DNA from: Isoetes taiwanensis
Taxonomy: Eukaryota > Streptophyta > Lycopodiopsida > Isoetales > Isoetaceae
Length of the DNA: 64,000 bases
Assembly: GCA_021234155.1 (NCBI GenBank)
Contig: JAJEKV010000066.1
Coordinates: forward strand, 6,546,800-6,610,799
Direction of reading: 5' to 3'
Each line of letters starts with the position of its first letter. Position 1 is the stretch's first letter. Made by a program: the position numbers and the translations under genes. The notes beneath the pieces were generated by a model. It did no database searches, had not been told where the DNA came from, and saw only the letters and a program-made list of their open reading frames with translations. Shown piece by piece: positions 53,997 to 64,000 of this stretch.

Positions 53997-56817
53997 AGTG
54001 ACATTACTCAACCGATGTACCGGACACCACCATTCCACGCCAAGCACCTTATTGAAGTTAACATCACCTTCTTCTTTGCAAATATCCGAGATAGTCCATC
54101 CCAACCACACCGATAGGTCTCTAGATCTGCTGGTTTTACTACTACAAATTGGTGGCACTCCACGCCGTTAGAAGGTTCATAACAATCCATGCCTAGATAT
54201 TTTGGCCTATCCTTCTTAGGACCAACATAGTGTTTATCAGATTGAGGAGGAGCATATGCCTTCACAATGCTACTAATGGTACCATCATCTTCGTCGGACA
54301 CCGGCTAATGTTTTCCACTTACTTTTAGGGAACCACCCTTCCAAAGAAATTGCCTCGAGGATGTGTCTACCTCATCCAACAAGTTGATCACCTTCTTCCA
54401 ATAATCTATCAATGCACGATTAGTCTCATCTGAATTAGTTTGCCAATGCTTGATGTAGTCATTGATGCCATCCTTAGTCAAGCCCAATTGCTTGACTTCT
54501 TCAGCTTGGTTTTAGAGCTTTTGGTTGACCAGAGGTATCATAGGCTTGCCATTTGCATCCCTCAAGGCCAAATTTCTGCCCCACCTCTCCACTTCTCCTC
54601 TGAAGGTCTCATTTTCCATTGCATGATTGGAATCCCTTCTCTCACCCAAAAGTGAATTGAAGAGGTCTAGAATGACCTTCCATGTCGAGAGCATAACCAT
54701 CCACAAAACTCTTCCAATCGTGCACTTCTTCTATGATAGATCCTATAGGAGATGGATTTGTACATCCATGAAATATTTCCAATAGCCTGGAAAGTTGGTA
54801 ACCGTCTCATTGCCTCAATACATGACTATATTTTCCAAACAATGCATCCACATCCTCATGAGTATGTCCCAGCATTAGGAACCCCAAATTGACTCTTTCA
54901 AAAATACCCACAAATTGTTAAGTAGGATAGGAAAGAAAACATCCACCTATTCTTATTTTGACCAAAGACAATTATCTAGTTGCAAGAGGAGCTTTCTCAA
55001 GCGATCTCGAGGTTTAGCACGCCAGATGTTGAAGCTCCAACATGTTCATTAGGTCCATTCCTCCTAAATCTTGCCTTGCTAAACTTTTCAATACTATTAG
55101 GGGTTCCATCCAACAATGCACTATGTAGTGCCTGGCTAGTCAGTAGGATCCTCGTAGGTGACCATTGTAACCCTTCTCATAGTTTCTAAACACCTCATGA
55201 TACTCCCAATGTGAAAATCTGACCATCACTCCACAACTCTAAACCGAAATGGCCATAATAGGTCTCGACTGCCCATGCAATATTGCCCCCGGCCATTGAA
55301 ATCAAGCAAAGGGTATGATCTTCCACATGACTTAGGAATGTACTTTGAATTGTGGAAGACAAGTCTTCTGTTGGTCCATTTTATCATGTATAATACATAG
55401 ATAGTTATTAGGTTCCATTGCGTATAAGGTCCTCCACATCCAATAAGTTGATCTACATGATAGTTGATCTCACATATGGTCCTTCATATGTTCCCTTATC
55501 TTTGCCCTTAGACTTGGTTGCACAGCCTTATCTAGTGTCTCCTTCAAATTTTAGCACATAAATTGCACTTGGCAAAGTTGTTTGAAGTTGCTATGGTCAC
55601 ATGCTTGAAATGCTTATTCCATAGCCTACTAAAACTGGGGCTGGGATATAGAGGCCACTCCAAGTTCCCTAAGCAATGCATTTATTTCCTCTAATATGCT
55701 CTTCTCGGGTACAATGGGATGGCAATCTCTTTTCAACAATAACTCTACCCTGCTTCATCCTTCTTACTCTTATGTGGCATGTTTTCTCAGATTGAAATCC
55801 ACATATCTTTCAAATATTTCCTTTGCAGCCTATAGTTCTTGAGGTAGGCCTTACCAGTGCCGTGTTCCCATGCAATGCAATTTTACTACCATTTTCATGT
55901 CTCTTTTGCCAGTTGTGCCAAGAAGAGGTTGGAATTCCATGTATAGCCATCCATGCTTTTGAACATATCCACTTTCCATTCAATGGGAATCTTTTCTTCT
56001 TTGATCTTTCATCCCTAATTGCATAGCCAAATATGGTGTACATGAAATTCCTCCCCGCTATCACACTTATGTTCCTGATATGTAGCTCTTGCTCCCACCA
56101 ACTCCTCTATTGTGAACATTCTAACACAAGAAGCCCAACAACATTCACCTCCTCTAACCTTCATCATAGCTTCAGGAGAACAATCATAATCTGACTTGCA
56201 TCTTTTGGTGGGATAATGTTTGAAAGTTGGAAGTGGCCTCTTGCTACACTGTGTGAACATTGTTGACAATGGTTCTACATCTATAGGAAACGTGTAGTTC
56301 CCCTCCGCTTGAATATCGTCCCTAGGCCATGCAACAATAGTTGGAACCTCTAGTTGCTTCACACAAGCTAGGCATTCTTGTTTGCCTCGAACCCTTTTCC
56401 TTCCAATTGTCATATAATTTTGAGATTGCCACACCTAACCTTGTCCCTCCCCTAATCTTTCATCATTCATTCATCGCATTGATAGGATCTCGCTAGAACA
56501 ATAATCCCTTCTCCTATCAGCTCTCTCTGCATGCATGCATGCAGGATCTTGACCTTTTTGTTTTTCCAATCGACCCGAGTATAAAGTACAATTTCCTTTC
56601 CTTTGGCATCATCCTTTTCATTTGAGGCCTTTTCCTTTCCTTTGCCATCATCAACATCATTTGGAGTCTTTTCCTTTCCTTTGCCATCATGAACATCATT
56701 TGAGGTATTTTCCTTTCCTTGGCCATCATGTTCATTAGTTGGGGATTTTTCCTTGCCTTGATCAGCATCATTAGGGGCTTTATTTTTAGCATTTTGCATG
56801 CCATTGACCTAGAATGA
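53997..56817 (-). pseudogene. Degraded DUF7869-type (transposon-associated) gene
   Basis: A minus-strand series of broken frames forms one ancient protein. The N-terminus (56,799-56,467) is a Lys/Asp-rich tandem repeat (NDVDDGKGKEK-type units of about 16 residues). Then come a cysteine-containing domain (56,434-56,015, with KRCKSDYDCSPEAMM and ECCWASCVRMFTIEELV) and FPLNGKWICSKAWMAIHGIP (56,064-55,810). After a heavily damaged part, LQLDNC with NRWMFSFLSYL (about 54,985-54,930) and FLMLGHTHEDVDALFGKYSH (about 54,875-54,810) reproduce the DNC and GHTxEDVD signature of the RNase H-like DUF7869 family. DWKSFVDGYALDMEGHSRPL and further frames run to 53,997. These proteins are widespread, repetitive and probably transposon-derived. 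Many stops and shifts; non-functional. Confidence 0.65.
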
Positions 56818-56819
56818 AT

Positions 56820-57309
56820 AAAAATATATAGTAAGTTAGCATATCCAAATAACCTCTCAATAACATGTTCATAAATGAAAGCCTCATATGTCTTATTCTA
56901 TTTGATCATTCTATTTATATAATGGGATTCCCCAAGTTATTTTCCTCAACATTATATATAAATAAAACCCTCTACTTATTAGCCTTATAACTTGTATCCT
57001 ATAATAACCTTTGTAATAAATTTTAACCTTGTAAAAGGGATAACCCTTATGAGGGTTAACCTTAAAAGGTTAACTTAACCATTAAAGGGATAACCTTGGT
57101 ATCCTATAATAACCCTTATAATAAATTTAACCTTATTATTACAAGGGATAACCTTGGTATCCTATAATAACCCTTATAATAAATTTAACATTGTTATTAC
57201 AAGGGATAAACTCGCGGTCCTTAAAACAATTAACCCGTGCAATAAATTTTCGCGGAAGTTATAATGGCGCGGTACGAAATTTTGAAAGCAGTTATTATTT
57301 CAAGTTAGC
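56820..57309. repeat. AT-rich spacer with 58-bp tandem repeat
   Basis: GGATAACCTTGGTATCCTAT recurs at 57,088 and 57,146, with a third diverged start at 57,204, giving a 58-bp unit. Related AAGGGATAACC words begin at about 57,035. No gene. Confidence 0.85.
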
Positions 57310-58030
57310 ATTCGTTTTCGAACTTTTCTCTCTCACTTTTCGAATTCCAGGCGCTTCTGCTTCCAATTCCAGGCATTCCAGGCGCTTCCAATTTCTCGCT
57401 TTCTGCTTCCAATTTCTTCTCGGCTTCTATTTGCTTCAATCTGCTTCTCGGCTTCTATTATCTGCTTCAAACTTGGCTTCTGCTTCAATCTCGGCTTCTC
57501 GCTATCCGCTTTTAAACTTCGGCTTCTATCCGCTTTTTTATCTGTTTTATCTGGCGGCTTTTCGACTACAATCTGTTTTTATCCTGTTTTTATCTGCGCT
57601 TTCGAGTTTTTCGGCTTCTACAATCTTCTGCTTTAGGGTTTTCGGCTCAAAGGTTTTTCGGCTAAAAGGTTTCTACAAAGGTTTCTCGTCTGCTTCTCTG
57701 CTTCTCTTCTAATTGCTTCTCGACTTTTCGGCTTCTATAAACTCGGCTTTTCTGCTTTTCTGCTTTAAACTCGGCTTCTATATGCTTTTCGGCTTCTATA
57801 TGCTTTTTAACTCAATACAAGGTTCTATACAAGGTTTGTAGGCTCTATACAAGGTTTTCTCGGTTTTTGGCTTTTCTCGCCTCTACAATCTCTCCGACTT
57901 TGAATAACTTTGGTTTTTGTGTTAAAAGCTTCTCGGGTCGCTATTGCTTTTTCTCCAAATTAGTCGCTATTGCTTTTTCTCGGCTTTTAAGGCTTCTCGA
58001 ATCACTTCTTAAGGTTTCTGTTAGTATTTA
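57310..58030. repeat. Degenerate CTTCTCGGCTTCTAT repeat tract
   Basis: Words such as TGCTTCTCGGCTTCTAT, GGCTTCTATATGCTTTT and TCTCGGCTTTT recur dozens of times with irregular spacing over 0.7 kb. The plus strand is strongly T/C rich with few G. The long open frame at 57,191-57,712 is a by-product of this low complexity. Confidence 0.85.
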
Positions 58031-58188
58031 TCAAGTATTTACATAAAGTAGTTATTTTCCATAAAGCATGTTATTTACTTTTACATGCATCAGCTTCTAT
58101 TTCATATCATATCTGTTTCTCTATCATATCATATTACTCTATCCTGTTCTATTTTCATATCTCGATCTATGATCTTGTTTCTATGATC

Positions 58189-58215
58189 TAGATCATAGAT
58201 CATAGATCATAGATC
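58189..58215. repeat. GATCATA heptamer microsatellite
   Basis: GATCATA is repeated three times followed by GATCT, forming a short palindromic array. The surrounding 58,060-58,330 is AT rich. Confidence 0.8.
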
Positions 58216-58559
58216 TTCACTAGCTCTTCCTCTATCTGTTCTAAATAATGAACTAAAACAATGAACTAAATATTGAACTAAACAAGGAGTATTATTATTA
58301 TATATCCGCTTAACTGCTTTTATATTTTGAATTTCAGTTTCGCGATTCTCGCATTCTCGCGATTCTCGTGATTCTCGATTATGCATTTTGTTAGAATAAT
58401 ATGTTGAATGGGAGAAATCGCTGGCTTGGCATTTCTATTTTTTTGGGTTACGCTTCCACTAGGTTAATCAAATCGCGCCAGCGCCGCTTTTTAGTTTGGC
58501 ATTTCAATTTCATACGGCTCTATACAAATCGCCAAAGCGCGTGAAATAGATCTCGTATA

Positions 58560-59463
58560 ATTACTTTCTCGCTCTAGTGCCATGGATTTTCCTTATGCAT
58601 GGACACCGGCCGGGTTCAAATACACCGGCCGGGTTCTAGTTCCCTCGATCTACCATCAACTCGACCCTCAGATAAGATATTACTTGAGTGTGCCGTTCAA
58701 AACGCTCAAAGAGAGTTGGAGAATCCATTAGACAAAATTCTCAGATCGTGGGCCATGGGTACACTTCCATCGCATCTATGGACATATCGCACTCCTCATG
58801 CTCTTAGTAAGGCTCATGCCAACAAATAAGTACAAGGATTTGATTTATAGTATCGTGGATCGATACAACACTGTTTGGAGACTCGACATCCTCGAAAGAT
58901 GAGGATCCCGTCATATCGTGGTGGTTCGTGTGGGACTTCTTATGGATTGGGCGATGAAGTGGGCCTCACCGACATATTGTAGAGATAGAAAGAATTCGCT
59001 ACCGGGCGATTTTTGCGAAGAAGAAATGTACATAACTTTTTGAATATGAATACAAACTCGCTACCGGGCGCAATTTTGCACTATACTTTTCTCACATTAG
59101 TTTATTTTTTTTTATATGCAATGTCGAAAACATTGAATCCTCGTGGATGCCCTCCAGCCAAGAGGACCAACCCCAAGAAACTACATATTTTCATTAATGT
59201 GTAGTTTCATGGGGTTGATAAGACTGCTAAAAGACCATCACGTAATTCAAAGTTCACAACATCACGCAGATGATATGATATATTCTTTTTTTGAATATCC
59301 AAATATACATACCTTTTTCGACGCGTTCTTTTGGCCATGCTACAAATGTGCCCACGCCACCAACCGATCGCCACCGGATGTCTTCTTGGAAGAGCCTCAT
59401 CTTCATAATTGCAGCTTTAGAATAGAAATCTTACGTAAACTTGTTCCAAGAGGAACACCATGA
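58560..59463 (+). other. Unidentified decayed coding-like sequence
   Basis: Plus-strand frames encode peptides with protein-like composition. One block reads VPSIYHQLDPQIRYYLSVPF and NKYKDLIYSIVDRYNTVWRL (about 58,640-58,885, one stop). Another reads EYPNIHTFFDAFFWPCYKCA and DVFLEEPHLHNCSFRIEILR (about 59,295-59,440). No family is recognised. The repeated CGCTACCGGGCG at 58,998 and 59,057 lies between them. Confidence 0.3.
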
Positions 59464-60797
59464 CACATAGAACTTGATTCAAATCTTCGATTTTACACAA
59501 TCCTACTCTACGCTTCAAGTTTGTTTGTTAAAAGATAGCATTCTTCTCCCATTAATCGATAAAGAACCGTAATGCATTGTAAAAAATAGAGGACGAAAAT
59601 TGAGAACAAGAGAATGCATTCAATTCACCATAGTTCAGCAGACATCGAATGGGAATTGAAGGCTGCTCGATCGAATGGATTGAAGGCGGCTCGACGATCG
59701 AATGGGATCGAACGGATCTTGGGCGCCCGATAGTCGATTGTTCTTGGCCCTCGATACTAGGAATGATCTTGGGCGCCGATAGTAGGTGGCCGATTAGGTG
59801 GTAGTAGATTGCCACATATGCGTTTTTGAAATTAATAATTAATTGTTATCTTGAAATTGCACTAAAAAAGAAAAAAACACAATTTAAATTTGTAAATGAG
59901 CCGGACGGCCGGTTAATTAAGGCGGTATAAATTTAAAAGGACGCCAATTTGAATTTACGGTTGTAAATCTGACGGCGCCTAGATTATGAACGATACATAT
60001 AAGTTTAAACCAAAACCCCGCCTCATACTATCCGCACTTGCGCGCCTATGGCGCCTAGAGGATCTCGCCGCCGCCGAGAGGCGCCGGTAGAGGTGGGCTT
60101 ACGTTTCAAAGCACAAATCCTAAGCCCGAGGTCACTGAACAAGCGTAGAAAGCACGAATCCAACAAGCCGTAATTGATCTGTTTTGTTTTGTAATTGATT
60201 TCTCGTGGTCCCTTTTATTGTTAGGTTTCTAGGATGTTTTTCAACCCGTGTATTTTCTCGTGTATCGTGTCTCTCGTATTGTCTACCTTTCATATTGTTT
60301 TTCGTGGTCATTTCTAACGCTTTTACTACCTTGTTTTGTGTGTTTTTGTTATAATCTTCTCCTTTACTCCGATATGTTTTTGTTGGAACAATTCTCCATT
60401 TTGTATAATGTAGACCGTGTAAGTCTTTACTTCAGATTCTCCAGCTTTTGACAAGTCTTTTTGTAGCCTAGTATGTCTCTTATAAAAGAGAAGTGTCCAG
60501 AGGGTCCCTCTAAGAACGCCGGCTTCGCCGATTTATAATTATGAGTGGTTTTGGTTGTCTCTCGCTACTTTCCCCGTGTACAATTTATGTTTTTGAAAGT
60601 AAAGCGTTATGAAAACGCCTACGCCGATTTCATTACTCACCACATGATTGTAACTTTCGTGATCTTCTAAAAATGTGAAAAGAAAAGCAAAGCCCCAAGG
60701 GTCCAGTGGACATCCGCACGTAAAACCAAGAACGGATGAAGATGTATCGGGCTGGTGATTTGGCACACGCTAGACCATTGACGATACGATCGAAATA
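59464..60797. other. Spacer, no identified gene
   Basis: No supported coding sequence. GATCGAATGG and TCTTGGGCGCC(C)GATAGT words are each duplicated near 59,670-59,790. Confidence 0.4.
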
Positions 60798-63700
60798 ATG
60801 AAGGCTCGTAGAGCCTCCATGTCCGTAAGAAGATCTACCGTAGGGCTCAAATGGTATATGGAGATCTTCAAGACTAGTGGAAAGACAGATCTGATTTTCA
60901 TGTCTAGAGTTAAGGAAACAGATCAAATGAAGAAACAAGGTATTCTCGATCACATGCGAAGAACAGACGATTCTTACTTACCGTTCGTGACACTTGAAGC
61001 GGTCAGAAAAAAAAAAAGTATTGAAGAAGTTAAATTATCGCAGTAGTAGTTCCTTTAAAGAGACCGCCTAAGAACGGATGAGGCCGCAGATAACCTCTTC
61101 AAATTTGGTCGGGTCGTGGTGATCTATTGACACCAAAAAAATATGTGAAGGTCTCTCACCGTGAGAAGAGCAATCAAGATAAGGCCGTCAAATTAGTCCA
61201 GACTTTACAAGCTTTAAAAGAGAAGGAAGATGCAAGTTCTAGAGCCAGGGAAACACCGTGACGCTCTAGGCATTACAGATATGACTAGTGATGATGACAA
61301 GGCGAGACAGCTTAGAGGCCATGAGCAAACTCAAGAAATATGTCGACAAGTATCCATCGGGCCTTAGCTTCACGCATCCTATCCATGTCGACATGTGCTT
61401 TTCAGTCCACGGGCTATGTTTGTCGCCAGAAGATTTGACAAGCAAAGACGCAATGGAAATAGTCGACAAAGATGATAGAAAACCCGTGACAAAAGCCAAT
61501 GCCGGCAGATGTGGTGCCTTTTGATATGAAGACGAAGAAGGTGTTGATATGGAATAAACTTGAAGATTTAACTGGCAACCTCGATATTCACTTCATGATA
61601 ATAGATGGCCAAAGATTCGAGGAGGCGCTAAGGTTTTGATCACCAAGCACAAAAACCGGAAATCGCTTATTCTATAGATCAGATTCAAATGAAATTGCCG
61701 ATTCCTCGCTGGCTCCACAACAAAGCAGAATTAGCCGAAATCAGCGCCAAGGCATCAATGACATGGGAAAGACATTCCTGTACAAAAGGTATTTTATGTT
61801 CCACACATATGCGTTAAAATCGCCAGCGCTGCGCTTAATCACGTATTTACAAGAAACGCCGCCGGGCGCCGATTTCTTCATATGGCTGCGATTTTCTAAA
61901 TACGTGATTAGCAAAAACGCGCCTGGCGCGTTTTATGTTGTTATTTGTGTGACGGATTTACAAGAAACGCGCCTGGCGCGAATTCTTCATCATGAAGAAA
62001 TCGCGCCAGGCGCGTTTCTTGTAAATACGTGATTAACGAAAACGCGCCTGGCGCGTTTTATATTGTTACTTTCACGACTGCTTATTTATTTTTTATCTAA
62101 CGCCCATATTTTGCAAAATTAGATGTGGAGCAGCTTGGCGACGCCAGAACCAATGGATCGAATATGGAAAACCAATGCCGACCAGACAAGGGCAATCTAA
62201 GAGTGCCGAATTCAAATTACTAGAAAGGACACTGTGCCAAACCATAATACAGGACAAGAACAAGGCCACTAGATCAAAGAAGAAAAAAGGGGATGCACAA
62301 GCTGGCACAGAAGAGCAAACGGTGCCAAAGGATGCCTGCAAGATTGTTTTTCTTCCACCAAGTATGGGAAAAGTGGAACTAATTTTGGGACGCCTTATTC
62401 GAAAAGAAGTTGCCGATTCGATGGCGTGTTTCCTCCGCAAGATACGCCTATTTTGATATAGGTATCACGTAAATGAGAAAGGCACAAGGATTGATGATGC
62501 GTAATTAATCTCGTTCTAGATAGTTGCATCGAAAGGAAGTTATCTACAAGAAAACGTCTAAAGAAAGCACTTGACATCTTTCAAGATGCATGCGAATCGA
62601 TAAAAAATATGAAAGTCCCGAAAAAAGCAAGGTGAAGAACCGCAAAGGCTCTCGAGACATGATGTTATCGAGAGATAGGCTTAATGCAAAAGTACAACGA
62701 TCTAAGGATGACATTAAGAAATATGTATTTTGGTCAAAAGATTTTGTGAAGCAAAAAAAGGCTTAAGAATGTGGCAACTCTTAAGGGGATTCACACGAAA
62801 GTTGCGCCCGACCTAAAAAGAAAAAGTTGCTTTGGTGAAGAAGACGGCAGAGATCGAGTCTCCTTTTTTCTATAAGGTGTCCACCGGTTATAAGTGTGCC
62901 ATGCCAGAGGTAGGTGAAGGGCCAACCGACATCACTCTATTTGTTCTTGATAGCCGTGGCAACGAGATGGACACAGATGATTACAAAGACCTTCTTCAAC
63001 ACATGCAAAGGGTTTGACGACCGAGATGCATTATACTATCGCGGACAGCTTTGCCACTCCGACATTTCCTACGATATGCACTAGTCTGCTGCCGCAAATG
63101 ATGTCGAATGCATTAAAGTGATGAGGCAAGCAAGAATGATAGATGAAAACAAAGATAGTGAGTTTAGTAATCGAAAGTAAGATCTCACATGTGCTAGTCC
63201 TTATGATAGCCATTATGGATGATAAAGAATATGAAAGACTCAAGGGGAAACCGTAGGTGAGAAGATTGCTTGGCAAGCTATCGGCCAGATGAACCCCTAT
63301 TGAAGAATGTTTTTATGTCGAATCCAATGGCGAAGACAAAGGGAAAGGGACCGCAGATGTGGATGTGGACCTCGACGAAGAGGAAGAGGAAGAGGAAGAA
63401 GAAAACTGGTCGACCCGCCCTTAATTCACCAATCAAGTATGAGCTACCGACGGGCGATAAGGGGAGGCTGAATAAGTACGGTTTTCTTTGGCCCTTCGAA
63501 GTTTTCGATTGAAGCCTTCTCGCCTTTTAGAGTCTACGTGTTGGGAGTTTCATGTTGGAGGTTATGTCGGGCGGAAGCTCGGGCTAGCTAGAAAATGCCA
63601 AAGTGTGGTCTCTCGATGGTCAAGCCAAGGACTTCCTCGATATTTTTTCGAGAAAGTGCTAGAGGTGGCACCTAGGGGTCCGCTTAGGTAGTGCAAAAAA

Positions 63701-63960
63701 ATAAAGCTTCCAGCTCTAAGTCCAGCTTTTACCCGCAGATCCGGCTGCAGAGCGGGAAGAAATGAGAAAGCATATAGAGGGCATAAAGAAGAATATCGAC
63801 AAGCAACAAATTTTAACTATGCGGCGCCGAGAGCAGTGCCTATCATTCCAATCACATTGGAAAATCCGGCTGTAAGTGGATGTAGGTAACGCAAACGAAG
63901 AAGACAAAATCCTAGATGATACAAAGGGATTCGAAAGCTCGAGTCGTTAGCATAAAGAGT
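60798..63960 (+). other. Unidentified decayed coding-like region
   Basis: Successive plus-strand frames look like parts of eroded proteins. MEIFKTSGKTDLIFMSRVKE (60,860 region), KYPSGLSFTHPIHVDMCFSV and DLTSKDAMEIVDKDDRKPV (61,340-61,490), MKTKKVLIWNKLEDLTGNLD (about 61,530), YKVSTGYKCAMPEVGEGPTD with ITLFVLDSRGNEMDTDDYKD (62,870-62,990), and an acidic tract (DVDVDLDEEEEEEEEEN at about 63,360). Stops and shifts break every block, and no known domain can be named. A palindrome cluster (61,818-62,067) interrupts the region. Confidence 0.3.
61837..62067. repeat. Foldback cluster of CGCGCC(T)GGCGCG hairpins
   Basis: The 13-mer CGCGCCTGGCGCG (6-bp arms, 1-nt centre) occurs at 61,918, 61,968 and 62,043, and its inverse at 62,002. 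AATCACGTATTTACAAGAAA and the next three bases (61,837-61,859) form a perfect 23-bp inverse of 62,012-62,034. TAAATACGTGATTA followed by AAAACGCGCCTGGCGCGTTT recurs directly at about 61,897 and 62,022. The structure is compact and strongly self-complementary. Confidence 0.85.
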
Positions 63961-64000
63961 AATGAAGTATCAACCATAGTTCAAACACTAAGTGATGTGG

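Noticed and set aside
57191-57712. 173-codon plus-strand ORF
   Set aside because: It is a translation of the CTTCTCGGCTTCTAT low-complexity tract, made of Phe, Leu and Ser with no domain.
1-64000. CRISPR arrays, bacterial operons, rRNA or tRNA genes
   Set aside because: No regular spacer-repeat array, no ribosome-binding-site-led operons, and no cloverleaf or rRNA core sequence was recognised. The DNA is eukaryotic.

Overview
The window looks like nuclear DNA from a land plant with a large, repeat-filled genome. The evidence is plant gene families (UDP-glycosyltransferase, AP2/ERF, the TRAPP subunit TRAPPC11), GT-AG introns, plant-type Ty1/copia and Ty3/gypsy chromovirus retrotransposons, and hAT and Mutator-like DNA transposons. 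Almost no coding sequence is intact. Most genes carry frameshifts or in-frame stops, so this is mainly a graveyard of pseudogenes and nested mobile elements. A non-flowering plant or gymnosperm is possible, but I cannot fix the lineage from sequence alone.

Layout. 0.3-3.7 kb: a decayed multi-exon minus-strand locus (helical N-terminal exon, coiled coil with a RING-like cysteine cluster, charged low-complexity exons, a possible Ulp1-like remnant). 3.86-4.87 kb: truncated copia (one LTR, tRNA-Met primer site, gag fragment). 6.0-7.1 kb: UGT pseudogene that has lost most of its donor-sugar box, followed at 7179-7630 by a 452-bp Mutator-like MITE with exact 43-bp inverted ends and a 9-bp target duplication. 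8.7-9.1 kb: frameshifted AP2/ERF gene. 9.1-18.2 kb: essentially gene-free, with four long hairpins (13.27-14.17 kb) and several recent tandem duplications. 18.3-21.6 kb: a side-by-side pair of intronless, decayed genes, a coiled-coil/RING protein and a protein kinase with HMD and DWG in place of HRD and DFG. 22.9-24.2 kb: possible exons of an unidentified host gene.

25,438-35,428 is a chromovirus-type Ty3/gypsy element on the minus strand, delimited by an exact 5-bp target duplication (TTGCT). It is structurally odd: the downstream LTR is 1,637 bp, but the upstream LTR keeps only 878 bp and then joins a TATA box and an intact 492-codon ORF of unknown function upstream of gag. 36.0-37.3 kb: TRAPPC11 pseudogene fragment.

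39,772-48,377 is a hAT transposon with imperfect 18-bp ends and an exact 8-bp target duplication (CATCTTAC). It carries a broken BED-finger/DUF659 transposase, a captured N-terminal UGT fragment, and a nested copia element (43,303-48,028, target duplication AGCTT). Two loci (38.1 and 48.6 kb) share an undescribed-looking repeat built from GGGGAGGTTTCCA units. 50.9-51.3 kb: LRR fragment. 54.0-56.8 kb: degraded DUF7869-type gene. 57-64 kb: tandem and low-complexity repeats, unidentified decayed coding-like sequence, and a compact cluster of CGCGCC(T)GGCGCG hairpins at 61.8-62.07 kb.

The elements do not form a working pathway. The window records transposition, gene-fragment capture, duplication and decay. 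The most unusual items are the chimeric chromovirus with its extra ORF, the decayed kinase and RING gene pair with a possible RING relative 16 kb away, the hairpin cluster, and the shared subterminal-repeat family.
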